This document shows positions 18,186-28,396 of a DNA stretch of 64,000 nt, piece by piece. Position 1 is the first letter of the stretch, and each line of letters begins with the position of its first letter. The notes beneath the pieces are model-generated. The model saw only the letters and a list, made by a program, of their open reading frames with translations. It was not told the DNA's origin and ran no database searches. This DNA comes from CAWDMN01 sp963803155 (GTDB lineage: Bacteria > Acidobacteriota > Terriglobia > Versatilivoradales > Versatilivoraceae): the NCBI GenBank assembly GCA_963803155.1, contig CAWDMN010000027.1, positions 1-64,000 of the forward strand, written 5' to 3'. Position numbers and translations under genes: made by a program.

Positions 18186-19466
18186 ATGGCATTAACTTCG
18201 TTATACACCGGGTTGTCGGGAATGAACGCCAATTCAATGCAATTGAGCGCAATCGGCAATAATTTGGCAAACTCAAATACTGCCGGTTACAAATCCAGCA
18301 CAGTCGCTTTCCAGGACTTGTTGAGCCAGACTCTGACTGGCGGCAGTTCCGGCGGGTCCATCAACTTCCTGCAAGTCGGACTCGGAGTTGGGACTGTTGC
18401 CACCAACTCCAATTTTGGCCAAGGAAGCCTCCAGGCCACTGGAATCAATACCAATGTGGCCATTGAGGGAGAAGGATTCTTCGTTGTCAAAGACAAACAG
18501 AATACAGGCTATACTCGTGCCGGGGATTTTCACGTGGACGCCAAAGGATATCTCGTGTCGGCAGATGGAGCATACGTCCAAGGATATACGCAAAGGGATC
18601 CAGTCTCTGCCAGAATCATCAATAGCGGTACGTTGGACAATATCCAAATTCCCACAGGCATTCTTTATGACCCCATTGCTACTAGTCAAGCCAGCATGCT
18701 TACTAATCTGGATTCCAGCGATACATTGAATCTCCCCTATTCCAACAGCGTCCGCATCTTTGATTCTCTCGGACAGAGCCATCAGATTACCTTCACCTGG
18801 ACTCGCACGAGCCCCCTGACCTATTCATACGATGTCACCATCGACGGTGGAGAGGTGGGAGGGACCGCCGGAACTCCTCAATCTCTTCTCGCGGCCGCGG
18901 GAAGCATGACGTTTGACAACAATGGGAAGCTGGTCGATGTGGATGGCGCTGCTCCGGCGAATATCTCCATCACCACTCCAACTTTTACCAATGGCGCGGC
19001 GGCCTTGACCTTTACCTGGGAGATTCTCAACCCGGATGGGACAGGAAAAATCACCAATTTTGCGGCCCCATCGTCAACCTCATCGAGTTCACAAAATGGG
19101 TTTGCTCCAGGCAAATTGAATCAGGTAGTTGTGGGGCGGGACGGGACGATCCAAGGCATCTTTGACAGCGGTCAAACAATCGAAATGGCGAGAATTTCTT
19201 TGGCAACCTTCAATAACCCGAGTGGATTGGTCAAAATGGGGAATAACCGGTACTCAGTCTCCGTGGCCTCAGGAGATCCCACAATCGGCGAACCAGGGAC
19301 TGGAGGCCGCGGCAGCACTGCGGGGAGCACCGTGGAATTGTCCAATGTGGATATTGCTTCGGAATTTATCAACATGATTGTGGCTCAGCGCGGGTACCAA
19401 GCCAACTCCAGACTGGTAACCACCAGCGATGAAGTGCTGCAAGAAGCCATTAACATGAAACGATAA
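18186..19466 (+). CDS. flgE: Flagellar hook protein FlgE
   Basis: The 426-residue hook subunit has the N-terminal rod/hook motif (LSAIGNNLANSNTAGYKSS), a variable middle and the C-terminal helix (SRLVTTSDEVLQEAINMKR). The size is ordinary for FlgE. Ribosome site AGAGGAGG precedes the ATG. It forms a unit with flgD, ended by the hairpin at 19530. Confidence 0.96.
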   Translation: MALTSLYTGLSGMNANSMQLSAIGNNLANSNTAGYKSSTVAFQDLLSQTLTGGSSGGSINFLQVGLGVGTVATNSNFGQGSLQATGINTNVAIEGEGFFVVKDKQNTGYTRAGDFHVDAKGYLVSADGAYVQGYTQRDPVSARIINSGTLDNIQIPTGILYDPIATSQASMLTNLDSSDTLNLPYSNSVRIFDSLGQSHQITFTWTRTSPLTYSYDVTIDGGEVGGTAGTPQSLLAAAGSMTFDNNGKLVDVDGAAPANISITTPTFTNGAAALTFTWEILNPDGTGKITNFAAPSSTSSSSQNGFAPGKLNQVVVGRDGTIQGIFDSGQTIEMARISLATFNNPSGLVKMGNNRYSVSVASGDPTIGEPGTGGRGSTAGSTVELSNVDIASEFINMIVAQRGYQANSRLVTTSDEVLQEAINMKR

Positions 19467-19731
19467 AAGCAATGTGAATTAATGGCATTGTACCTTTTGA
19501 CACGAACATTTCTTTCTGCTTTCACCCCCAAGCGCAGCAGATGGCTCTTCATTATCGGGTCCTGCTGCGCTTTTCTCTCCTCATTCTCCCCCCCATTCAA
19601 AAACCGCTTCTGTCAAACCGCCGTCAAAGACTGACAATGAGCTTGACACTGTCCGCGCCATCGAAAATCGACAATGAACCATTAACGCAATAAGAACAAA
19701 GAAGATAAAAAAATTTTTAAAAATGTCCGTT
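19467..19731. other. Intergenic region between flgE and fliL promoter
   Basis: No gene is present. The first part holds the transcription terminator at 19530-19577; the rest is A/T-rich sequence leading to the sigma-54 promoter at 19732. Confidence 0.55.
19530..19577 (+). terminator. Rho-independent terminator after flgE
   Basis: AAGCGCAGCAG at 19530-19540 pairs perfectly with CTGCTGCGCTT at 19562-19572, an 11-bp stem with a 21-base loop, followed by TTCTCT. It separates the flgDE unit from fliL. Confidence 0.7.
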
Positions 19732-19750
19732 TTGGCGGCTGGTGTGCGAT
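19732..19750 (+). promoter_or_regulatory. Sigma-54 promoter of fliL
   Basis: TTGGC with GG at 19734-19735 and GTGCGA with GC at 19746-19747 are spaced by exactly 10 bases. The -12 element is less ideal than for flgB, so the confidence is lower. It is 40 bases upstream of the fliL start. Confidence 0.68.
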
Positions 19751-19789
19751 TCTCTACGATGTGTAGTCAGATCATCCGAGGAGTGAATA

Positions 19790-20338
19790 ATGGCCAAAGA
19801 AGACAAACCAGCGGACGCCAAAGCAAAACCCAAGAAAAAGCCTATTCTATTGTTTGCAATTATTGGAGTAGTTGTTCTAGCGCTATTGGGCGGTGGCGGT
19901 TTTTTTGCCTGGAAAATGTTTATGGCCCCAAAGGCAGCAAATCAATCGGCAGCGGGGAATTCCAAGGCAGGTGGGCCTGGTGGCGGAGAAAATAAGGGAG
20001 GGGAGTCCTCGGGTGAAGCAGAAGGGGGAGGCACCATAAATTTGGATCCCTTTTTGGTAAACCTGGCCGATCAAGATGCCAACCGATATCTCAAGACCAC
20101 AATTCGCATTCTGGTGACTAATGCCGAAACGGCTAAGAAGGTTTCGGAGAATGAAATCATGACACCAAGGTTGCGAGACACCATTTTGAGTATTTTGTCC
20201 ACAAAGGTGGCCAATGAAATCATCAACAACGATGGCAAACAAAAACTAAAAAAGGAAATCCTGGAAAAGATAAATGGTTTCCTGCCAGGAAAATGTGCCA
20301 AGGATATTTTTTTCACTGACTTCGTCGTTCAGCTCTAG
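19790..20338 (+). CDS. fliL: Flagellar basal body protein FliL
   Basis: The 182-residue inner-membrane protein stabilises the stator at the motor. A Lys-rich cytoplasmic start is followed by one membrane segment (PILLFAIIGVVVLALLGGGG, about 18-37), a Gly/Ser-rich linker, and a periplasmic FliL domain (INLDPFLVNLADQDANRYLK). The size is typical. It starts the unit that leads into the export-gate genes. Confidence 0.94.
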   Translation: MAKEDKPADAKAKPKKKPILLFAIIGVVVLALLGGGGFFAWKMFMAPKAANQSAAGNSKAGGPGGGENKGGESSGEAEGGGTINLDPFLVNLADQDANRYLKTTIRILVTNAETAKKVSENEIMTPRLRDTILSILSTKVANEIINNDGKQKLKKEILEKINGFLPGKCAKDIFFTDFVVQL

Positions 20339-20511
20339 CGAGACTTGGTCTCGGACTATAGGGACTTGCTGAATCCCTTTCCAAAACTTGACTCAAAGTC
20401 GTCGACTTTTACGGCTCAAGCGAACTGGCGGGATTATTCCCAAACAACCGAGACATCCGATGAAACAAAATGAAAATCATGATGGAACATTAATTCAAAC
20501 ACGGAATAAAA

Positions 20512-20847
20512 ATGATGTGGCGATCCAAAGTCATTACTGAAGAGCAAGACAAAGAAAATCAATCGCCGGTGGAAGAAGAGCTCCCGCTGGAAGTCGTGGC
20601 TGCACAGCAGGTGGTGAAGCCGTTCTTTCAAGTTCCATTTACCATTTCCATTGAATTGGGAAGAAGCCGGCTGAAAGTGCATGATGTCTTGGATTTAGGC
20701 TATCACTCGGTTGTGGTCTTGGATAAGCAAGCTGGGGCGAACCTGGATATTTTTATCAATGGTGTCTTAATGGGACGCGGGGAAGTTGTGGTGGTGGAAG
20801 ACCGGGCTGGCATTCGAATCAATGAAATTATCGATAATCGTGGGTGA
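20512..20847 (+). CDS. fliN: Motor switch protein FliN, copy 1 (SpoA domain)
   Basis: The 111-residue protein has the C-terminal SpoA/FliN domain (VHDVLDLGYHSVVVLDKQAG, then FINGVLMGRGEVVVVEDRAG) preceded by an acidic N-terminus. FliN builds the C-ring bottom and binds FliH during export. It stands where fliM-fliN normally precede fliO, but fliM is missing here and occurs about 9 kb downstream with a second fliN. Ribosome site is weak. Confidence 0.9.
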   Translation: MMWRSKVITEEQDKENQSPVEEELPLEVVAAQQVVKPFFQVPFTISIELGRSRLKVHDVLDLGYHSVVVLDKQAGANLDIFINGVLMGRGEVVVVEDRAGIRINEIIDNRG

Positions 20848-20851
20848 ACCA

Positions 20852-21709
20852 ATGAGATTCAAAATATTTGCCATGGCATTGCTAATGTTCTGCTGGTTTG
20901 GCGATTTTGGAATGGCATTCTGGCATAAGACAGATCCAACCACCGGCAGGGAGATGCGGCGGGACAATGGCACTTCCCCCGCGCCAAATCCTTCTTCCAA
21001 TCTCAAAGGGCTTGAGACGGCGGGATTCATGACTGCTGCCCAATTGGAAACAGCGGGCAAAACTCTCGCGTCCGAACCAGCGGAAGAATCGCGTGCGGGA
21101 ACTGCCAAGGAAGCTGACTCCAATCAGCATGCAGTAATGCCTTTTCCGAGTTTTGCCTCTGGATCAAGCCTGTTGGGGATGGGCCTTCAATCTTCGGGCG
21201 CCCTATTGTTGATCCTGGCCATCATTCTTCTAGGCGCCTATTTGTTGAAAAAAATGTTGCCTGGACGATTTGGTCCACTTGCCCATAAGCGTCATCTCAA
21301 GGTAGTCGAGACCTTATCCCTGGGAGATAAACGGAGCCTCCATCTGCTCCAAGTGGGTGAACAAATGATTTTATTGGGAAGCACTTCCTCTCAAATTGCG
21401 GTATTGGAGCAGATTGAAAGCTTGCCAGCACACACCGCATGGTCTGCGTTGGATGGAGCGCCGAGCAAGCGCCGGCGACCAGTCTCCGAGGATCCTCCCA
21501 CGCGTCTTTCAAGTTTTGCCAAGCTTTTTTCCAGAACCGTTCGATCCCCTAATCCCCTTGCCATCCGCCACCCCGAATCTGATGTGTTTGAGAATGTTTT
21601 AGGGAAGGCGATCCATGGACGGACAGTACCCCCAAGCAGAGAAGCGGGGGATCATGCCTCCAGATTGGCAGCTCTGCGCGAGTCCCTGCAATCTCACCAA
21701 CGGGTATAA
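20852..21709 (+). CDS. fliO: Flagellar export protein FliO
   Basis: The 285-residue protein helps assemble the FliPQR gate. A signal-like N-terminus is followed by a Ser/Ala/Glu-rich periplasmic region, a membrane segment (SGALLLILAIILLGAYLLKK, about 114-133) and a FliO domain (LKVVETLSLGDKRSLHLLQV). I chose the ATG at 20852, directly after fliN, because the longer frame would overlap fliN by 60 bases. The C-terminal 90 residues are low complexity. Confidence 0.88.
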   Translation: MRFKIFAMALLMFCWFGDFGMAFWHKTDPTTGREMRRDNGTSPAPNPSSNLKGLETAGFMTAAQLETAGKTLASEPAEESRAGTAKEADSNQHAVMPFPSFASGSSLLGMGLQSSGALLLILAIILLGAYLLKKMLPGRFGPLAHKRHLKVVETLSLGDKRSLHLLQVGEQMILLGSTSSQIAVLEQIESLPAHTAWSALDGAPSKRRRPVSEDPPTRLSSFAKLFSRTVRSPNPLAIRHPESDVFENVLGKAIHGRTVPPSREAGDHASRLAALRESLQSHQRV

Positions 21710-21714
21710 CGTCA

Positions 21715-22476
21715 ATGCTGAAAAGACTCACGCCAATTATCCTGCTCTTGCTTCTCGGTTCGAATTCCATTGTAGTGCAGGCTGCGCCGGCAAGTCCGGC
21801 CGTGCCCAATAGCATCAACTTAAACATCAATGGCAGCGAAGGGCGTCAGAATTATTCCGTGCCAATTCAGATTCTGATTTTCCTGACGTTTCTGACATTT
21901 ATTCCTGCCATCTTAATTTCAGTCACCTCATTTACTCGCATAACTATTGTATTTCATTTTCTCAGGCAGGCCTTAGGCACTACGGAAGCTCCTTCCAATC
22001 AAATTGTGCTTGGATTGGCGCTCTTCCTGACTTTTTTCATCATGGGCCCAGTTTTGGATCAGATCAATCAGGAAGCACTTCAACCCATGTTTTCGGGGAC
22101 CATCACGCAGCCAGAGGCATTGGATAAAGCAGTCAAGCCTCTGCGCAATTTCATGATGAAATACACTCGGGAAAAGGATTTGGCTCTTTTCCTTTCCATA
22201 GCCAAGAAACCGCGTCCAAAGAACAGTGACGATATACCCACCAATATTATGATCCCCGCATTCATGATCTCTGAATTAAAGACATCTTTCCAAATTGGAT
22301 TTGTCCTCTTTATTCCTTTTCTGATTATTGACATGGTGGTTGCGACAGTTCTGTTGTCGATGGGGATGATGCAATTGCCCCCGGTCATGGTTTCGATGCC
22401 GTTCAAGATTCTTCTCTTTGTAATGGTGGATGGTTGGAATTTGGTGGTGAGTTCATTGGTGAAGAGTTTTTTTTGA
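21715..22476 (+). CDS. fliP: Flagellar export gate protein FliP
   Basis: The 253-residue export gate protein has a signal peptide and four membrane segments. The conserved stretch SVTSFTRITIVFHFLRQALG and the C-terminal VDGWNLVVSSLVKSF are typical. It forms the pentameric core of the export gate with FliQ and FliR. It starts 5 bases after fliO. Confidence 0.97.
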   Translation: MLKRLTPIILLLLLGSNSIVVQAAPASPAVPNSINLNINGSEGRQNYSVPIQILIFLTFLTFIPAILISVTSFTRITIVFHFLRQALGTTEAPSNQIVLGLALFLTFFIMGPVLDQINQEALQPMFSGTITQPEALDKAVKPLRNFMMKYTREKDLALFLSIAKKPRPKNSDDIPTNIMIPAFMISELKTSFQIGFVLFIPFLIIDMVVATVLLSMGMMQLPPVMVSMPFKILLFVMVDGWNLVVSSLVKSFF

Positions 22477-22554
22477 TTGGGCGAAGAAAAACAAGAGGGC
22501 GGCGTAATCCACAACTCATTTTTCCGTTTAATTTCATTTTAAAAAGAATGACCC

Positions 22555-22824
22555 ATGACTGAAGAATTATTGTTAACTATTGCCAAACAGGCACTGCAGA
22601 CTCTCGTTTGGGTGAGTGCTCCGATGCTGATTGTGGGAATGATTGTGGGAATCACAGTCAGCATACTGCAAGTAGTCACCTCAATCCAGGATGCCACATT
22701 AGCCTTCGTTCCACGCGCACTGGCAGTCTTCATCGTCTTCTTATTGGCATTTCCCTGGGTGGTCCATAAAATGATGAGCTTCACCATTCATCTCTTTTCC
22801 AACTTCGCGGTCTACATGCGATGA
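22555..22824 (+). CDS. fliQ: Flagellar export gate protein FliQ
   Basis: The 89-residue protein has two membrane helices separated by the loop with QVVTSIQDATLAFVPR, the standard FliQ pattern. It is part of the FliPQR gate. Its stop overlaps the fliR start (ATGA). Confidence 0.96.
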   Translation: MTEELLLTIAKQALQTLVWVSAPMLIVGMIVGITVSILQVVTSIQDATLAFVPRALAVFIVFLLAFPWVVHKMMSFTIHLFSNFAVYMR

Positions 22825-23603
22825 TTTCCTTTGAATTCTCCCCATCTCAAATTCAGCTGCTGCTCCTGTTGATCAGCCGAGCAAGCGGCATCTTTATTTT
22901 TACCCCCTTCCTGGGCAATTTAATGGTGCCCATGCAGGTGCGAATTGTCTTGTCTGTTCTGTTGGGATATTTCCTATATCTGAGTCATCTGCAGATTCGA
23001 ATTACCGTCGCTTTTACGATGGGGAATATTTTGATCGGAATGCTTGGGGAATTGGCCATTGGTTTGGTAATCGGCTATGCCGCCAGCATTGTATTTGCCG
23101 GGCTTCAATTCGCGGCGCACCTCATCGGATTCCAGATGGGGCTTTCCTTCGTCAATATGGTGGATCCGACTACATCGAACCGTTCTACAACCCTGGGGAT
23201 CTTCTACAACTTCATTGGCTTGATGTTGTTTCTCGGATTCAATGGACACCATTGGTTCATTGAGTCCATCGCTCAAAGCGTAGACCTGATTCCTCCCTAT
23301 GGGGTTCGTTTTGGAGGCATTTTTGTCGCTCATCTGTCCAGTTTGTTCGGGCGGCTTTTTGTCATCGGATTTCAAGCCGCCGCACCTTTGGTCGCGATAC
23401 TGCTTCTGACGGATGTGGCCTTGGGAATCGTGGGCCGGGGCGCTCCCCAAATCAACATCCTTGTGATTGGATTCCCGCTGAAAGTTCTGGTCGGTCTCTT
23501 CTGTCTGGGACTTGGACTTTATTTTCTGCCTGTCCTCTTTAAGGGACATTCTTATCAACTCTATCAGAGCATTCATTCACTTCTCATGGAAATGCGGCAA
23601 TAG
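22821..23603 (+). CDS. fliR: Flagellar export gate protein FliR
   Basis: The 260-residue integral membrane protein has about six hydrophobic segments. The sequence FAAHLIGFQMGLSFVNMVDP-like region (here AAHLIGFQMGLSFVNMVDPT) is diagnostic for FliR. It is the single-copy subunit of the gate. It overlaps fliQ by 4 bases and is followed by flhB after 3 bases. Confidence 0.96.
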   Translation: MISFEFSPSQIQLLLLLISRASGIFIFTPFLGNLMVPMQVRIVLSVLLGYFLYLSHLQIRITVAFTMGNILIGMLGELAIGLVIGYAASIVFAGLQFAAHLIGFQMGLSFVNMVDPTTSNRSTTLGIFYNFIGLMLFLGFNGHHWFIESIAQSVDLIPPYGVRFGGIFVAHLSSLFGRLFVIGFQAAAPLVAILLLTDVALGIVGRGAPQINILVIGFPLKVLVGLFCLGLGLYFLPVLFKGHSYQLYQSIHSLLMEMRQ

Positions 23604-23606
23604 GTC

Positions 23607-24677
23607 ATGGCTCTCTTTGCGGGAAACGATAATCGTACTGAAAAAGCGACGCCCAAAAAGCGGAATGAGGCGCGTGGCAAAGGGCAAATTGCCCGCAGTC
23701 AGAGTCTGCCATTTGCCGCTACGTTTGTGGGAATTGTTATCGTTCTAGGCGTGTACGGATCTATCTTATTTGACAATTTGAAACAGCTGATGCACTACCA
23801 ATTGAGTCATGCCAATCATATAGATTTCACCGCGGGGGACCTTCAATCTCTGTTTTTTCAGCTCAGCGGACAGATCGGAAGAATTGTATTGCTCATCATG
23901 TTTACCGGTCTCGCTTTGAGCATTGCTTCCAATGTGTCCCAGGGGGGATTGGTCATTTCCACCCACAAGCTCTGCTTCCGCTTCGAGAACCTCAATCCAA
24001 TAGCCGGAATCCGGCGCTTACTGCCGAAAACCAGTGGCATTGAGCTTCTCAAGAACCTGTTTACGATTGGCATCGTGACTCATCTCACCTATTCACTCTA
24101 TTTGGGGATTTACTCGGAAATCCCTCGCTTGATGCTCCAAACTCCACTTCAAATCACGCTGGGGATTTCACATGTGATTTATCAACTCTCCCTGCGCAGC
24201 GGAGTTTATTTGCTTCTGATTGCCGTTGCCGATTATTTCTGGAACAAGCGCCAGTTTGAACAGGGAATCCGCATGACCAAAGAAGAAGTGAAGGATGAAA
24301 TGAAGAATGCCGAAGGAAACCCGGAAATCAAAGGCAGACTCAAGCGGAAACAACGCGAGATGGCCATGAAATTCATCATGGCGGCCGTCCCGAAGGCTGA
24401 TGTAGTGATTACGAATCCTACCCACTTTGCCATAGCTCTTGCTTATCAAAAGGAAAAAATGACCGCCCCGACGGTTGTAGCTAAGGCGCAGGATTTCATG
24501 GCATTAAGGATCCGCGCGATTGCCGAGGATCACAAAATTCCCATCGTCGAAAACAAGCCCCTGGCTCAGACGCTCTATAAGACTGTGGAAGTGGGGCAGC
24601 AAATTCCCGGCGCACTCTACAAAGCAGTTGCGGAAGTATTGGCCTATGTCTATAAACTCAAAAGCATGCGCCTATAA
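23607..24677 (+). CDS. flhB: Flagellar export switch protein FlhB
   Basis: The 356-residue protein has an N-terminal basic start (ATPKKRNEARGKGQIARSQS), four membrane segments and a cytoplasmic domain that carries the self-cleavage site NPTH at about residues 270-273. Cleavage between Asn and Pro switches export from rod/hook to filament substrates, guided by FliK. All key residues are present. Confidence 0.97.
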   Translation: MALFAGNDNRTEKATPKKRNEARGKGQIARSQSLPFAATFVGIVIVLGVYGSILFDNLKQLMHYQLSHANHIDFTAGDLQSLFFQLSGQIGRIVLLIMFTGLALSIASNVSQGGLVISTHKLCFRFENLNPIAGIRRLLPKTSGIELLKNLFTIGIVTHLTYSLYLGIYSEIPRLMLQTPLQITLGISHVIYQLSLRSGVYLLLIAVADYFWNKRQFEQGIRMTKEEVKDEMKNAEGNPEIKGRLKRKQREMAMKFIMAAVPKADVVITNPTHFAIALAYQKEKMTAPTVVAKAQDFMALRIRAIAEDHKIPIVENKPLAQTLYKTVEVGQQIPGALYKAVAEVLAYVYKLKSMRL

Positions 24678-24861
24678 TTTGACGCCGCTTAAAAAGTGTT
24701 GACATTTTTCTGGCCGCCATTTTTCCTCCCTCCATCTTTCCAGGCTTCTCCCCACACATCACAGACTTTAAGTGTTTGAATAATTATGGCTTATGTGAAT
24801 TTGCCATTTTACCCCTTTTTTTTTGTCGGCTGGAAGACAAAATGCAAAAGAAAATCTCGTG

Positions 24862-26946
24862 ATGAGAGTCGACGAACTTTTTACGAAAACCATATTCCCC
24901 AGACTTTCCCAGAGCGCACACCTGCTCATGCCGATTGCCGTTGTTTGCATCATTGCGGTGATAATCGTGCCTCTTCCCCCGCTGTTGTTGGATTTTCTCA
25001 TCTCTCTCGACATCACCCTGTCTGTGATCATCCTGATGGCTTCCATGTATATCCAGCAGCCGGTCAGCTTTTCTGTCTTTCCCTCCTTACTTCTGATCAT
25101 AACCCTGTTCCGGCTCTCCCTGAATATTGCCGCAAGCCGCATGATTTTGCTCCATGGCAGTGAAGGGACTTCAGCCGCAGGTCACGTCATTGAGTCCTTC
25201 GGGCAGTTCGTGATCGGGGGCAATTATATCATTGGGTTTGTGATGTTCCTGGTCATCCTGGCCATTCAATATATTGTGATCAATCATGGCGCTACGCGAA
25301 TTGCGGAAGTTACGGCTCGTTTCACATTGGATGCCATGCCAGGAAAACAAATGTCCGTTGATGCGGATTTGAATAGCGGATTGATCAATGAGGATGAAGC
25401 CCGGACTCGCCGGCGGAATTTGCAGCGGGAAGCTGAGTTTTACGGCGCCATGGATGGCGCGATCAAATTCACCCAGCGAGATGCAGTGGCTTCCATAATT
25501 GTGACGGCCATTAATATCCTGGCAGGGATCGTCATCGGCATCATCCAATATAATATGGGGGTCATGGAAGCGCTGCAAACTTTCACGGTGCTGACAATTG
25601 GCGATGGTCTGGTAACTACCATTCCCGCCCTATTGATTTCCGTGACCGGCGGTTTGATCACTACCCGGGCTGCTTCAGAGTCAAATCTGGGCGAAGATGT
25701 GTCCCGGCAGTTGCTGCTTAATCCCAGACCCGTTGCCATCGGGGCAGGCGTCCTCTTCGGCTTTGCCCTAATTCCCGGGTTGCCTCACCTCGCCTTTATT
25801 ATGCTGGCCAGCTTGACTGGAGCAATCGCCTATTTTTCAAACTTGAAACGCAGGGAAGAAGTGAGTCATGCCGAGCGGGAAAAAATCAGTCTGGCGCAAA
25901 AAGCGCTTCCTCCGGAAAAAATCGAGTCGCTGTTAAAAGTGGATCCTTTGGGAATTGAAATCGGCTATGGAATCATCAGCTTAGTGGATATAAATCAAGG
26001 CGGAGATTTTTTAAGCCGAGTGAAATCGATTCGTCGTCAAATTGCTTTGGAGATGGGAATTGTGGTCCCGCCCATTCATATTACAGATAATCTGCAACTG
26101 AATCAGCGGGAATATATGATTATGTTGAAGGGCGTGGAGATTGCACGGGGCGATTTGTATGTGGACAATTTCCTCGCCATCGACGGAGGCGGGATACGGC
26201 AGCCCGTTGCAGGAGTACCAACACAGGAGCCAACCTTTGGCCTGCCTGCCATTTGGATCCGGCCGCAAGACAAGGATCAAGCCCAACTGGCAGGGTATAC
26301 TGTAGTGGATCCGACTACGGTAATCTCCACCCACCTTTCTGAGGTCCTGAAAGCGCACTCTCATGAACTTTTGGGTCGACAAGAGACTAAGGCTCTTCTC
26401 GACCACCTCAACGACTCACACGCCAAGCTGGTTGAAGAGACCGTGCCCAAAGTCCTTTCCTTGGGTGAAGTCCAAAAAGTTCTTCAGAATCTTCTGCGGG
26501 AAAGAGTCTCCATCCGAGATCTGATCTCGATTCTGGAGACTTTGGCGGATTTTGGAGTGATGACAAAAGACACGGATTTGCTCACGGAATATGTGCGTCA
26601 GGCCTTGGCTCGAAGCATCTGCAAACCTTTAGTGAGCGAAAAAAATGAACTATTTTTGATGACACTCAATCCGGATCTGGAACAGACCATTGTCAGGGGA
26701 CTCACTCATACGGAAAAAGGCTCGTTCCTAATCCTGGATCCAAAATTGATTCAGAATATCATGCAGCGTATCCACCAAGCGGGTCAGGGCATGCTGGCCC
26801 AATCAAAACTGGTGCTCTTAACTTCGGCCAACATCCGGATTCATTTGAAGCGATTGACCGAAAGAGTTCTCCCCAATTTGGTTATCCTCTCGCACAATGA
26901 GATTCCTAACAATATCAAAGTGATTTCACTAGGGATGGTCAGTTGA
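24862..26946 (+). CDS. flhA: Flagellar export protein FlhA
   Basis: The 694-residue export-gate protein has about eight membrane segments in the first 330 residues, including the FHIPEP-type region (MPGKQMSVDADLNSGLINED), and a large cytoplasmic domain binding substrate-chaperone pairs. I chose the ATG at 24862 because the length then matches the family (about 690); a TTG at 24823 would add 13 residues. The ribosome site is weak. flhF begins one base after the stop. Confidence 0.96.
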   Translation: MRVDELFTKTIFPRLSQSAHLLMPIAVVCIIAVIIVPLPPLLLDFLISLDITLSVIILMASMYIQQPVSFSVFPSLLLIITLFRLSLNIAASRMILLHGSEGTSAAGHVIESFGQFVIGGNYIIGFVMFLVILAIQYIVINHGATRIAEVTARFTLDAMPGKQMSVDADLNSGLINEDEARTRRRNLQREAEFYGAMDGAIKFTQRDAVASIIVTAINILAGIVIGIIQYNMGVMEALQTFTVLTIGDGLVTTIPALLISVTGGLITTRAASESNLGEDVSRQLLLNPRPVAIGAGVLFGFALIPGLPHLAFIMLASLTGAIAYFSNLKRREEVSHAEREKISLAQKALPPEKIESLLKVDPLGIEIGYGIISLVDINQGGDFLSRVKSIRRQIALEMGIVVPPIHITDNLQLNQREYMIMLKGVEIARGDLYVDNFLAIDGGGIRQPVAGVPTQEPTFGLPAIWIRPQDKDQAQLAGYTVVDPTTVISTHLSEVLKAHSHELLGRQETKALLDHLNDSHAKLVEETVPKVLSLGEVQKVLQNLLRERVSIRDLISILETLADFGVMTKDTDLLTEYVRQALARSICKPLVSEKNELFLMTLNPDLEQTIVRGLTHTEKGSFLILDPKLIQNIMQRIHQAGQGMLAQSKLVLLTSANIRIHLKRLTERVLPNLVILSHNEIPNNIKVISLGMVS

Positions 26947-26947
26947 T

Positions 26948-28396
26948 ATGAAAGTCAAAACCTATCGTGCCGCCAGCATGAAGCAAGCTTTGGAAGAAGT
27001 GAAGAAAGAACTAGGATCGGACGCGTTTATCCTTAGTGGTAAAGAAGTAAAACCCAAAAAGGTGATGGGCTTGTTCGGGCGCAGCTTTTATGAAGTTGCC
27101 GCGGCAGTGGATTATTCCTCCAGCGATCAAAAAGAAGGTGACCAGAAAAAAGCCATAAAAGCGAGGGAACCCGTTGAAGCCGCGGATGCCCAAGATGTAG
27201 TCCGTCTTTCCAGCACCAAAGCGAAATCTGCCGCCATTCCTAAAAAAGGCCAGGGAATTGAACTGAAACCATTGGGGGAAAAGGAAAAAGAGAACATCCA
27301 AGCCCCCTCCTTGACTCCACTTCCCGCTGCGCAGCCGGCGAGAACGCCTGCCTTTGCTCCACTGGCCAGACCGAATGCTGCTCCTGACTCCCATTCGCTC
27401 TTAAAAGAAATCCAAGACTTGAAGACTCTGCTTCGCTCGATCCCTTCCACTGAATCGAACAAGACGATTTGCTGGTTCAAGCCGCGACAGTTCCGGAATA
27501 ATGTGCACGAGGAGATATATCTGGACCTGATCATGAAAGGAATTGAAGAGAATCTGGCTTATGAGTTGGTCGACGATGCCTTTTATGAGGGAGTGTATTC
27601 CGATCTAATTTCCAGAGACCAGGAGAGTGCCTCCAATACTGCTATTGCTGATTTTAGAATCAAATCGGAACAATCTCTGCCTTCTAAGCAAGATCTTAAC
27701 GGGAGAATCCAATCCAGTTTGCAGCGGCGCATTAAAATATCTCAAGATCTGATCTCTCCTCGCAACTTCGGAGAGGCCCAAGTAGTGGCACTTTTGGGTC
27801 CCACCGGAGTAGGGAAGACCACCACTTTAGCCAAATTAGCCGCCAAAGCTTTTCTGGATGACCGGATGAAAGTGGGATTGATCACATTGGATACTTTCCG
27901 GATTGCCGCGGTAGAACAGCTACGAACTTATGCCGAAATCATCGGGGTTCCCACCAAGGTTGTGGAGAACCCCTCTCAAATGGACTTGGCCATAAAAAGC
28001 TTTGACGATAAAGATCTCATATTGATCGATACGGCGGGACGGAGCCAGAGGAACCTAGATAGGCAATTGGAACTGTCGCAATATTTCCGGAAAAATTCTT
28101 CCATCAAGAAGGTGCTTCTGCTGAGCGCAACTACTAAACATGCGGACTTGCAAGATATTCTGGAGAAATATCAAGCTTTCGATCCAGGCTACTTGATTTT
28201 TACCAAGCTGGATGAAACCCAGGCCTTTGGAACCATGATTAGTGAATTGGCTCACTCCGTGCCACCTTTAGCCTATCTGACTGTTGGCCAGAATGTGCCC
28301 CGAGACATCATTGCGCCCGATACTCAGCGCATCTTGAATTTGGCTTTGGGTGAAGGGCAGAACCGATGGGAGGAATTCCTAGGATGCGCCAATTGA
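26948..28396 (+). CDS. flhF: Flagellar SRP-like GTPase FlhF
   Basis: The 482-residue SRP-family GTPase decides where and how many flagella are built, usually at a pole. A basic N-terminal B domain is followed by a Pro/Ala/Lys-rich region and the NG domain with G1 motif LLGPTGVGKTTTLAKLA (near residue 282), LDTFRIAAVEQL, DTAGR and TKLDET. It precedes flhG, its partner ATPase. Confidence 0.96.
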   Translation: MKVKTYRAASMKQALEEVKKELGSDAFILSGKEVKPKKVMGLFGRSFYEVAAAVDYSSSDQKEGDQKKAIKAREPVEAADAQDVVRLSSTKAKSAAIPKKGQGIELKPLGEKEKENIQAPSLTPLPAAQPARTPAFAPLARPNAAPDSHSLLKEIQDLKTLLRSIPSTESNKTICWFKPRQFRNNVHEEIYLDLIMKGIEENLAYELVDDAFYEGVYSDLISRDQESASNTAIADFRIKSEQSLPSKQDLNGRIQSSLQRRIKISQDLISPRNFGEAQVVALLGPTGVGKTTTLAKLAAKAFLDDRMKVGLITLDTFRIAAVEQLRTYAEIIGVPTKVVENPSQMDLAIKSFDDKDLILIDTAGRSQRNLDRQLELSQYFRKNSSIKKVLLLSATTKHADLQDILEKYQAFDPGYLIFTKLDETQAFGTMISELAHSVPPLAYLTVGQNVPRDIIAPDTQRILNLALGEGQNRWEEFLGCAN